This document shows, piece after piece, positions 1-5,205 of a stretch of 5,205 nt of DNA (the first letter of the stretch is position 1; each line of letters begins with the position of its first letter). Source of the stretch: Novosphingobium sp. (lineage in GTDB: Bacteria > Pseudomonadota > Alphaproteobacteria > Sphingomonadales > Sphingomonadaceae). A program made the translations under genes and the position numbers. The stretch covers positions 1 through 5,205 of the forward strand of contig JAQVEQ010000197.1 in the NCBI GenBank assembly GCA_028697875.1. Direction: 5' to 3'. The notes under the pieces were generated by a model. That model did not search any database, was not told the origin of the DNA, and was given only the letters and a program-made list of their open reading frames with translations.

Positions 1-408
1 GTCGAGGACCAGCGTGGCGGTGCCACCGGGCAGGACATGGCCGGCCAGGTGCCGGTCGTAGCCCGCCTGCAACGTGCCGCCCGCGTCGTGCGCGATCTTG
101 AGTTCGTGATTGCGGACCAGCGCCAGCTTGCCGTCCGGCAGGGGGAAGCAGCCCATCCCGTCGGCCCGGTCGGGAACGGTCCCGCCATCGTCCATCGCGT
201 CGCCCAGGCGGGAAATCACCCGGTAGGCGAAGCCTTCCGGCAGGTCGAGCAAGGCTGCCGGATCGGGCCGCAGCGGGCCGTAGAAAGGTGCCGCCGCCTG
301 CGCCGCCGCCGGGCCACACCTGCCTGCGAGCAGCAAGGCGGCGAAAGCCGCGCCCGCCCCTTGCAGGACCATGCGGCGGTCGGCCGCTATCGGCGAAGTT
401 CGTTCCAC
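1..408 (-). CDS. PhoX-family (DUF839) secreted protein, N-terminal 136 residues, C-terminus outside window
   Basis: The minus strand reads 136 codons from a GTG at 408 to the window edge with no stop. The start has a Tat-like leader: D10-R11-R12-M-V-L-Q16, then an Ala/Leu-rich hydrophobic stretch (about 17-29) and an Ala-rich region (33-40) with possible AxA signal peptidase sites. The mature part begins near residue 40 and contains LPEGFAYRVIS (56-66), GDAMDDGG (69-76), DGMGCFP (83-89) and LVRNHE (97-102). I recognise this order as the start of PhoX/DUF839 proteins, which include Ca-dependent periplasmic alkaline phosphatases. It is therefore probably exported folded by Tat to the periplasm. 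The metal- and phosphate-binding residues of true PhoX lie further along and are not visible, so phosphatase activity is inferred from family only. There is no lipobox; the only nearby Cys (C31) follows LAGR. Family call fairly sure; enzymatic role open. Confidence 0.78.
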   Translation of the reverse strand, partial: MERTSPIAADRRMVLQGAGAAFAALLLAGRCGPAAAQAAAPFYGPLRPDPAALLDLPEGFAYRVISRLGDAMDDGGTVPDRADGMGCFPLPDGKLALVRNHELKIAHDAGGTLQAGYDRHLAGHVLPGGTATLVLD

Positions 409-412
409 TCTG

Positions 413-420
413 TCCCCCCT
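413..420 (-). promoter_or_regulatory. Shine-Dalgarno sequence fixing the GTG start of the PhoX-family gene
   Basis: The minus strand reads AGGGGGGA at 420-413, five nucleotides (412-409 plus the A at 413) before the GTG at 408. This favours GTG408 over the in-frame ATG at 438, which has no good purine tract upstream, and over the ATG at 372, which would cut off the twin-arginine motif. Confidence 0.55.
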
Positions 421-452
421 TGCACCGTCCGGCTGCATCCGATCGCAGCGGG

Positions 453-467
453 CCTTGCCGTGCAAGG
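453..467 (-). other. Small hairpin in the leader of the PhoX-family gene
   Basis: CCTTGC (453-458) and GCAAGG (462-467) form a perfect 6-bp inverted repeat around a 3-nt loop. It sits about 45 bases upstream of the GTG at 408 and directly after the 468-516 repeat cluster. No U-run follows in the minus-strand RNA, so I do not call it an intrinsic terminator. It could be a leader structure or chance in GC-rich DNA. Confidence 0.3.
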
Positions 468-488
468 GTTACGCATATGTGACGCGCC

Positions 489-516
489 CTGTCACGTAAC
501 GGGCGTTACGTGACAG
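489..516. promoter_or_regulatory. 28-bp palindrome: candidate operator or RNA hairpin between thiolase and PhoX-family gene
   Basis: CTGTCACGTAAC (489-500) is followed by GGGC (501-504) and then its exact reverse complement GTTACGTGACAG (505-516). As DNA the arms extend to 13 bp each around a central GG. The centre lies 28-30 bases past the thiolase stop and about 95 bases upstream of the PhoX-family start. As RNA it is a 12-bp stem with a tetraloop, but no U-tract follows on either strand, so a classic rho-independent terminator is unsupported. A long two-fold symmetric site upstream of a gene is typical of dimeric repressors such as TetR or GntR families; that reading is inference. A degenerate third arm lies at 468-483. 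Confidence 0.55.
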
Positions 517-530
517 ATGCGGCGGGCCGT

Positions 531-1721
531 TCAGCTGCAGCGTTCGATCACCATGGCGATACCCTGCCCGCCGCCGATGCACATGGTGACCAGGGCATAG
601 CGGCCGCCGGTCCGTTCCAGTTCGTACATCGCCTTGACAGTGATGACCGCGCCGGTCGCGCCAACCGCGTGGCCGAGCGAAATGCCGCTGCCGTTCGGGT
701 TGACCTTGTCCGCCGGGAAGTTGAGTTCCTTCGCGACGGCGCAGGCCTGGACCGCGAACGCTTCGTTGGATTCGATCACGTCGATGTCGGCGACCGTCAG
801 GCCCGCGCGTTCCAGCGCGATCGGCACCGCGTGGATCGGGCCGAGGCCCATGACTTCGGGATCGACGCCGGCATGGCCCCAGGAAACGATGCGCGCCATC
901 GGCTTGAGGCCCTTGGCCTTCACCGCCTCTTCCGAAGCGACCACCACGGCGGCGGCGGCGTCGTTCACGCCCGAGGCATTGCCCGGGGTGACAGTGCCGT
1001 CCTGCTTGAACGCGGCTTTCAGTTTGCCCATCTGTTCCACCGAGGCATCGGCGCGGACGTGTTCGTCGGTGTCGAAGACCACGGTGCCCTTGCGGGTCTT
1101 GATTTCCATCGGGACGATCTGGCTCTTGAAGCGGCCTTCCTCGATGGCGCGGGCGGCGCGCTTGTGGCTTTCCACCGCCAGTTCGTCCTGCGTGTCGCGG
1201 GTGATCTGATAGCGTTCCGCGACGTTTTCGGCAGTCACGCCCATGTGGCCGTGGCCGAACGGATCCTGCAGGATCTCCAGCATGGCGTCGAGCATCACCA
1301 TGTTGCCCATCTTGTTGCCCCAGCGGGCGCTCTTGAGCACGTGCGGGGCGTTGCTCATGCTTTCCGCGCCGCCGGCCGCGGCGATCTCCGTCTCACCGTC
1401 GGCCACCATGCGGGCGGCGAGGATGATCGCTTCCAGGCCGGATCCGCACAGGCGGTTGATCGTCAGCGCCGGGGTTGCGACCGGCACGCCGGCATTCACG
1501 GCCGACACGCGGGCGAGATAGGCATCGCGCGGTTCGCTCTGGATCACCTGGCCGATCACGACATGGCCGATGTCGCCCGGCTCCACCCCGGAGCGCGAAA
1601 TCGCTTCGCCGAGAACGGTGGACGCGAGCTGGTCGGGCTTGAAGCTCTTGAGGCCGCCGCCGAAATCGCCGATCGCGGTGCGAACGCCGGAAACCAGGTA
1701 GATGGGCTTGCTGAGAGGCAC
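531..1721 (-). CDS. bktB: Acetyl-CoA C-acyltransferase (thiolase), BktB-like beta-ketothiolase
   Basis: This 396-residue protein has the usual length of a type II thiolase. It catalyses reversible condensation of acetyl-CoA with an acyl-CoA, or thiolytic cleavage of 3-ketoacyl-CoA, in the cytoplasm. Landmarks are VSGVRTAIG (10-18), the nucleophile C92 in NRLCGSG, GGAESMS (117-123), HMGVTAEN (159-166), N319 in NEAFA, H351 in the GHxxGxTG loop and the acid/base C381 in MCIGGGQG. The whole catalytic C/N/H/C set is present. Phrases such as QSEPRDAYLARVSAVN and DPF..(H)MGVTAEN resemble Cupriavidus BktB as I remember it, so the substrate may include short and odd-chain acyl-CoA; this is inference. 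The active-site loop reads GHAVG where GHPxG is usual. I chose GTG1721 because GAAGGA lies 7 nt upstream and homologous sequence begins there. The longer frame to 1907 runs into cysQ and does not look like thiolase. The gene stands alone, 136 bp after cysQ. Confidence 0.9.
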   Translation of the reverse strand: MPLSKPIYLVSGVRTAIGDFGGGLKSFKPDQLASTVLGEAISRSGVEPGDIGHVVIGQVIQSEPRDAYLARVSAVNAGVPVATPALTINRLCGSGLEAIILAARMVADGETEIAAAGGAESMSNAPHVLKSARWGNKMGNMVMLDAMLEILQDPFGHGHMGVTAENVAERYQITRDTQDELAVESHKRAARAIEEGRFKSQIVPMEIKTRKGTVVFDTDEHVRADASVEQMGKLKAAFKQDGTVTPGNASGVNDAAAAVVVASEEAVKAKGLKPMARIVSWGHAGVDPEVMGLGPIHAVPIALERAGLTVADIDVIESNEAFAVQACAVAKELNFPADKVNPNGSGISLGHAVGATGAVITVKAMYELERTGGRYALVTMCIGGGQGIAMVIERCS

Positions 1722-1728
1722 GGGCAGA

Positions 1729-1734
1729 TCCTTC
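1729..1734 (-). promoter_or_regulatory. Shine-Dalgarno sequence deciding the thiolase GTG start
   Basis: The minus strand reads GAAGGA at 1734-1729, seven nucleotides before the GTG at 1721. It supports that start over the more upstream in-frame ATG at 1907. Confidence 0.6.
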
Positions 1735-1750
1735 GTAGCAGGAGTGGTTG

Positions 1751-1787
1751 CGGCCAATCCGGCGCCTTCCGGCGCCTGGCTTGGCCG
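1751..1787 (-). other. Nested hairpin in the leader of the thiolase gene
   Basis: Outer arms CGGCCAA (1751-1757) and TTGGCCG (1781-1787) are exact reverse complements. Inside them GGCGCC (1761-1766) and GGCGCC (1771-1776) pair around a TTCC loop, leaving a 3/4-nt internal loop. The structure ends 29 bases upstream of the GTG at 1721 and leaves the ribosome site free. No U-tract follows on the minus strand. It may separate the cys operon transcript from the thiolase, protect a 5' end, or be incidental. Confidence 0.4.
1758..1777. repeat. 10-bp tandem duplication TCCGGCGCCT x2
   Basis: TCCGGCGCCT occurs twice in exact tandem (1758-1767 and 1768-1777) in the gap between cysQ and the thiolase. 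Because each unit contains the self-complementary GGCGCC, the duplication itself creates the inner stem of the 1751-1787 hairpin. It looks like a small slippage duplication. Confidence 0.6.
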
Positions 1788-1825
1788 GTCTCCTAGAAGC
1801 GCCGGACGGTTTTTTCCAGTCCCTA

Positions 1826-1840
1826 CGGCAATGCGTGCCG
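1826..1840 (-). other. Short hairpin downstream of cysQ, possible weak transcript end
   Basis: CGGCA (1826-1830) and TGCCG (1836-1840) form a 5-bp stem with a 5-nt loop, 18 bases past the cysQ stop codon. The minus-strand RNA continues into an A-run rather than a U-run, so it is not a convincing intrinsic terminator. It is the only short hairpin I see close to the end of the cys operon. Confidence 0.2.
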
Positions 1841-1857
1841 CACAAGCGGAAAGGGGC

Positions 1858-2604
1858 CTATCCCGCTTGCGCTGCCGCTTCGACTTTCTCGAGCACCATC
1901 CGGGCATGCTCCTTCCGGCAGATCAGCAGGTCGGGCATATAGGTGTCGGCCTGGTTGTAGACCAGCGGCGAGCCGTCGATGCGCGAGCAATGCAGGCCAT
2001 GGGCCTGCGCGACCGCCACCGGGGCGCAGCTATCCCATTCGTACTGCCCGCCGGAATGGAGGTAGATGTCCGCTTCGCCGCGGATCACCGCCATGGCCTT
2101 GGCCCCGGCGGAGCCCATCGGGACCAGTTCGGCCCCGATGGCTTCGGCGACGGAAACCGCTTCGGCGGCCGGGCGCGTGCGGCTGACCACCATGCGCAGG
2201 GGTGAGCCCGCGGGCGGAAGCTGCGCGGGCCGGTCCGAACGCAGCACCAGGTCGAGCCCGGGCAGGGCGACGGCGCCGATTTCCGGCTTGCCGTCCACTG
2301 CCAGCGCGACGTGGACGGCCCAGTCGGCACGTTCCTCGCCATATTCGCGCGTGCCGTCGACCGGGTCGACGATCCACACGCGGGACTTGCCGAGCCGTTC
2401 CTCGGTGTCCTTGCTCTCTTCCGACAGCAGCCCGTCGTCCGGACGCTGCTGGCGCAGGGCGTGGACCAGGAACTGGTTGGCGGTCTGGTCCCCGGCCTTG
2501 CCCAGCGACTTGCCTTCGAACATGCCCGAAGCGCGAACCTGAAGCAGTATCTGGCCCGCGACACCGGCGAGATGCGCGGCGAGTTCCGTATCGGTCATGG
2601 CCAT
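1858..2604 (-). CDS. cysQ: 3'(2'),5'-bisphosphate nucleotidase CysQ (PAP phosphatase)
   Basis: This 248-residue protein belongs to the Mg/Li-sensitive inositol monophosphatase superfamily. It hydrolyses 3'-phosphoadenosine 5'-phosphate (PAP), and in some members PAPS, to AMP or APS in the cytoplasm, preventing PAP build-up. Visible metal-site motifs are GDQTAN (38-43), E62-E63 in LLSEES, D80-P-V-D83-G-T in WIVDPVDGT, and E189-W-D191 in GGQYEWDS. GSAGAKAMAVI (164-174) and SPLVYNQ (212-218) match my memory of mycobacterial CysQ (Rv2131c) better than E. coli CysQ. That mycobacterial enzyme is also reported to act on inositol phosphates and fructose bisphosphate, so minor side activities are possible. 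The start at ATG2604 overlaps the cysNC stop by one base (TAATG) with GGGGGA upstream; ATG2598 (Met3) is the alternative. Stop is TAG. It is the last gene of the cys operon. Confidence 0.93.
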   Translation of the reverse strand: MAMTDTELAAHLAGVAGQILLQVRASGMFEGKSLGKAGDQTANQFLVHALRQQRPDDGLLSEESKDTEERLGKSRVWIVDPVDGTREYGEERADWAVHVALAVDGKPEIGAVALPGLDLVLRSDRPAQLPPAGSPLRMVVSRTRPAAEAVSVAEAIGAELVPMGSAGAKAMAVIRGEADIYLHSGGQYEWDSCAPVAVAQAHGLHCSRIDGSPLVYNQADTYMPDLLICRKEHARMVLEKVEAAAQAG

Positions 2605-4544
2605 TACACGTCCCCCAGCAGGGTATCGATGATCAGCGTGGCGGCGTCTTCCGGCGTCATCTTGGTCGTGTCGATACGGACTTCGGGGTTGGCCGGCTTT
2701 TCGTACGGGCTGTCGATCCCGGTGAAGTTCTTCAGTTCGCCCGAACGCGCCTTCTTGTAGAGGCCCTTGACGTCGCGGCTTTCGGCCACTTCGAGCGGGG
2801 TGTCGATGAACACTTCGAAGAACTCGCCATCGGGCAGCATCGCACGCACCATGTCGCGGTCCGCCTGGAACGGCGAAATGAACGCGGTGATCACGATCAG
2901 GCCGGCATCGGTCATCAGCTTGGCGACTTCGCCGACCCGGCGGATGTTCTCGATCCGGTCGGCTTCGGTGAAGCCGAGGTCCTTGTTCAGCCCATGGCGG
3001 ACGTTGTCGCCGTCGAGCAGGAAGGTGTGCCGGTTCATCCGGTGCAGCTTCTTCTCGACCATGTTGGCGATGGTCGACTTGCCCGAGCCCGACAGACCCG
3101 TGAACCACAGCACTGCGGGCTTCTGGTTCTTGAGGCCGGCGTGCTGCTTGCGGCCGATGTCGAGCGCCTGCCAGTGGACGTTCTGCGCGCGCCGCAGCGA
3201 GAAATGCAGCATGCCCGCGCCGACAGTGGCATTGGTGATCTTGTCGATCAGGATGAAGCCGCCGAGCGTGCGGTTGTCCGTGTAGGGTTCGAACACGATC
3301 GGCTTGTCGGTGACGATTTCGGCCACGCCGATTTCGTTGAGCTCCAGCGTCTTGGCCGCGAGGTGCTCCATCGTGTTGACGTTGACGGTGTATTTCGGCT
3401 CGTGGATCGTCACCGAAACCGTCTGCGTGCCGAGCTTGAGCCAGTAGGCGCGGCCGACGTGTAGCGGTTCGTCAGCCATCCACACGACGGTGGATTCGAA
3501 CTGGTCGGCAACCTGCGGCGGCTGGTCGGCAGTGGCGATCACGTCGCCGCGCGAACAGTCGATCTCGTCGTTGAAGCAGATCGTGACCGATTGACCGGCC
3601 ACGGCTTCGTCGAGATCGCCGTCCAGGGTGACGATGCGCGATACGGTGCTCGTCTTGCCCGAAGGCAGCACGCGCACGGCATCGCCCGGCTTGATGCCGC
3701 CCGTCGCGACCAGGCCGGAGAAGCCCCGGAAGTCGAGGTTCGGGCGGTTGACCCACTGGACCGGCATGCGGAACGGCTTGAGCTGGTCCACGCTGGTGTC
3801 GACTTCCACCGTTTCGAGGTGGTCGACCAGAGTGCGGCCGAAATATTCCGGCGCCTTGTACCACGGCGTATTGTGCGACAGCATGGTGATGTTGTCGCCC
3901 TTGAAACCGGAAATCGGCATGGCGACGAAGCTTTCGATGCCGATCGATTCCGCGAATTCGGCATAGTCGGCGACGATCTTGTCGAAGACTTCCTGGCTGT
4001 AGTCGACCAGGTCCATCTTGTTCACCGCCAGCACCAGGTTGCGGATGCCGATCAGGTGGCACAGGAAGGAATGGCGGCGGGTCTGCGTCAGCACGCCTTT
4101 GCGCGCGTCGATCAGGATCACGGCGAGGTCGGCGGTCGAGGCGCCGGTCACCATGTTGCGTGTGTACTGTTCGTGGCCGGGCGTGTCGGCGACGATGAAC
4201 TTGCGCTTTTCGGTGCCGAAGAAGCGGTAGGCAACGTCGATCGTGATGCCCTGTTCGCGTTCGGCGGCGAGCCCGTCGACGAGCAGCGCGAAGTCGATTT
4301 CCTGCCCTTGCGTGCCGACTTTCTTCGAATCTGCGGCCAGCGCGTCGAGCTGGTCTTCGAAGATCATCTTCGAATCGTACAGCAGGCGCCCGATCAGGGT
4401 CGACTTGCCGTCATCGACGCTGCCGCAGGTGATGAAGCGCAGCATCGTCTTGTGCTGGTGCTGTTCGAGATAGGCGTCGATGTCCTTGGCGATCAGTTCG
4501 TCGACGACGTAGACGGGTTCGTCCTTGGTGGTCACGTCCGACAT
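2604..4544 (-). CDS. cysNC: Bifunctional sulfate adenylyltransferase subunit 1 / APS kinase (CysN-CysC fusion)
   Basis: This 646-residue fusion activates sulfate in the cytoplasm. The N-terminal CysN GTPase (about 30-450) couples GTP hydrolysis to APS formation by CysD. It shows the P-loop GSVDDGKST (41-49), the switch region EREQGITID (95-103), DTPGH (120-124) and NKMD (175-178), followed by EF-Tu-like beta-barrel sequence. A linker at roughly 450-474 leads to the CysC kinase, which makes PAPS from APS and ATP. CysC has GLSGSGKST (483-491), DGDN (511-514) and FISPF, where S557 is the position of the phosphorylated serine in E. coli APS kinase. All expected motifs of both halves are intact, with no frameshift at the junction. 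Such fusions are common in alphaproteobacteria and in rhizobial NodQ. ATG4544 overlaps the cysD stop (TGATG) with AGGGG at 4557-4553; the TAA stop overlaps cysQ. Confidence 0.97.
   Translation of the reverse strand: MSDVTTKDEPVYVVDELIAKDIDAYLEQHQHKTMLRFITCGSVDDGKSTLIGRLLYDSKMIFEDQLDALAADSKKVGTQGQEIDFALLVDGLAAEREQGITIDVAYRFFGTEKRKFIVADTPGHEQYTRNMVTGASTADLAVILIDARKGVLTQTRRHSFLCHLIGIRNLVLAVNKMDLVDYSQEVFDKIVADYAEFAESIGIESFVAMPISGFKGDNITMLSHNTPWYKAPEYFGRTLVDHLETVEVDTSVDQLKPFRMPVQWVNRPNLDFRGFSGLVATGGIKPGDAVRVLPSGKTSTVSRIVTLDGDLDEAVAGQSVTICFNDEIDCSRGDVIATADQPPQVADQFESTVVWMADEPLHVGRAYWLKLGTQTVSVTIHEPKYTVNVNTMEHLAAKTLELNEIGVAEIVTDKPIVFEPYTDNRTLGGFILIDKITNATVGAGMLHFSLRRAQNVHWQALDIGRKQHAGLKNQKPAVLWFTGLSGSGKSTIANMVEKKLHRMNRHTFLLDGDNVRHGLNKDLGFTEADRIENIRRVGEVAKLMTDAGLIVITAFISPFQADRDMVRAMLPDGEFFEVFIDTPLEVAESRDVKGLYKKARSGELKNFTGIDSPYEKPANPEVRIDTTKMTPEDAATLIIDTLLGDV
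2611..2616 (-). promoter_or_regulatory. Shine-Dalgarno sequence for cysQ inside the 3' end of cysNC
   Basis: The minus strand reads GGGGGA at 2616-2611, six nucleotides before the ATG at 2604. It lies in the last codons of cysNC and favours ATG2604 over the second in-frame ATG at 2598. Confidence 0.5.
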
Positions 4545-5205
4545 CAGAAATACCCCTGCTGCTTCTTCACTTCCATGCCGGCACCGCCGGCGTCCTTGTC
4601 GATGGCGCGGCCTTGCCGTTCCGATGTGGTCGTCAGGAGCGTTTCCTGGATCACTTCGGGAAGGGTCTTGGCCTCGCTTTCCACCGCGCCGGTCAGCGGG
4701 TAGCAGCCGAGCGTGCGGAACCGGATCGACCGTTCGACCGGGACTTCGCCTTCCTTCAGCGGGAAGCGTTCGTCATCGACCATGACCAGCATGCCGTCGC
4801 GTTCCACTGTCGGGCGCTTGGCCGAGAAGTAGAGCGGGACGATGGGGATGTCGTTGAGGTGGATGTATTGCCACACGTCCAGCTCGGTCCAGTTCGAGAT
4901 CGGGAACACGCGGATCGATTCGCCCTTGGCCTTGCGGGCGTTGTAGAGGTTCCACAGTTCCGGGCGCTGGTTCTTGGGGTCCCAGCCGTGCGACGCGGTG
5001 CGGAACGAGAAGATGCGTTCCTTCGCGCGGCTCTTTTCCTCGTCGCGGCGGGCGCCGCCGAAAGCCGCGTCGAAACCCCACTTGTCGAGCGCCTGCTTGA
5101 GCCCTTCGGTCTTCCACATGTCAGTGTGGAGCGGACCGTGGTCGAACGGGTTGATCCCTTTCTCCATGGCTTCGGGGTTATGGTAGACAAGCAGCTCCAT
5201 CCCCG
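4544..5205 (-). CDS. cysD: Sulfate adenylyltransferase subunit 2 (CysD), C-terminal part, 5' end outside window
   Basis: About 219 C-terminal residues of CysD are present. CysD is the ATP-sulfurylase catalytic subunit, which joins sulfate to AMP with energy from CysN. The reading frame stays open to the window edge, and the codon before Met5200 is GGG, so the fragment reads G-M-E-L-L-V-Y-H-N-P-E. In E. coli CysD the matching stretch (GCELLVHKNPE) is well inside the protein, so ATG5200 is internal. Recognisable family segments include HTDMWKTEGLKQAL, FGGARRDEEKSRAKER, WDPKNQRPELW, GESIRVFPISNWTE, ERDGMLVMVDDERF, FRTLGCYPLTGAVES, TTSERQGRAID and the conserved C-terminal QQGYF. The N-terminal ATP-pyrophosphatase loop (SxGKDS) is expected upstream of the window. 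The TGA stop overlaps the cysNC start by one base, indicating operon membership and likely translational coupling. Confidence 0.97.
   Translation of the reverse strand, partial: GMELLVYHNPEAMEKGINPFDHGPLHTDMWKTEGLKQALDKWGFDAAFGGARRDEEKSRAKERIFSFRTASHGWDPKNQRPELWNLYNARKAKGESIRVFPISNWTELDVWQYIHLNDIPIVPLYFSAKRPTVERDGMLVMVDDERFPLKEGEVPVERSIRFRTLGCYPLTGAVESEAKTLPEVIQETLLTTTSERQGRAIDKDAGGAGMEVKKQQGYF

Noticed and set aside
409..438. Alternative ATG438 start for the PhoX-family gene, adding ten residues
   Set aside because: It is in frame and possible, but lacks a clear ribosome site; GTG408 has AGGGGGG at suitable spacing.
473..499. Sigma-70-like promoter for the PhoX-family gene (TTACGT, 16 bases, TATGCG on the minus strand)
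   Set aside because: Both boxes match consensus poorly and overlap the palindrome arms, so the match may be coincidental.
468..516. Rho-independent terminator, complete PhoB box, or CRP-like TGTGA-N-TCACA site
   Set aside because: No U-run follows the stem, only one PhoB half-site is present, and the spacing of the TGTGA and TCAC elements does not fit a CRP site.
510..1796. 428-residue plus-strand open frame opposite the thiolase
   Set aside because: It lies entirely antisense to a well-supported gene, is rich in His/Arg/Ala/Asp/Gly as expected from reading GC-rich codons backwards, and shows no recognisable domain.
1810..1815. Run of six T on the plus strand as a terminator tail
   Set aside because: No gene is transcribed on the plus strand here and no solid stem lies directly before the run.
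1722..1907. 62-residue N-terminal extension of the thiolase from ATG1907
   Set aside because: The extension overlaps the end of cysQ, does not resemble thiolase sequence, and a good ribosome site lies just before GTG1721.
2202..3464. 420-residue plus-strand open frame opposite cysQ and cysNC
   Set aside because: It is antisense to two clearly coding genes with composition typical of a shadow frame and no domain or convincing start.
3591..4703. 370-residue plus-strand open frame opposite cysNC and cysD
   Set aside because: Same reasons: complementary to conserved coding sequence, shadow composition, no recognisable family.
5198..5200. ATG5200 as the true start of cysD
   Set aside because: The match to CysD continues across it in the middle of the protein, and the ATP-binding N-terminal part would be missing.

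Overview
The window is a compact, GC-rich stretch of ordinary bacterial chromosome with every recognisable gene on the minus strand. Protein style, GC-rich codon use, a fused CysN-CysC and the type of CysQ suggest an alphaproteobacterium. A sphingomonad or erythrobacter (Novosphingobium/Erythrobacter-like) is my best guess. It rests on remembered protein families, not on a search.

From right to left, in the direction of transcription, the window opens inside cysD (4544-5205, 5' end missing). It continues through cysNC (2604-4544), a sulfate adenylyltransferase large subunit fused to APS kinase, and cysQ (1858-2604), a PAP phosphatase. These three genes overlap by one base at each junction (TGATG, then TAATG), so they are almost certainly one operon. 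CysD and the CysN half make APS from sulfate and ATP, the CysC half phosphorylates APS to PAPS, and CysQ removes the PAP left after PAPS is used.

A 136-bp gap (1722-1857) with hairpins and a 10-bp tandem duplication leads to a BktB-like beta-ketothiolase (531-1721, GTG start). A second gap (409-530) carries a near-perfect 28-bp palindrome, a degenerate third copy of the same arm, and a small hairpin. The window ends inside a PhoX-family (DUF839) protein with a Tat-type leader (408 down to 1, C-terminus missing).

I saw no RNA gene, mobile element, CRISPR array or clearly novel system. The item most worth following is the palindrome and half-site cluster at 468-516 between the thiolase and the PhoX-family gene. 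Next are the mycobacterial-type CysQ coupled to cysDNC and the nested hairpin in the thiolase leader. The long plus-strand reading frames opposite the genes are composition shadows.
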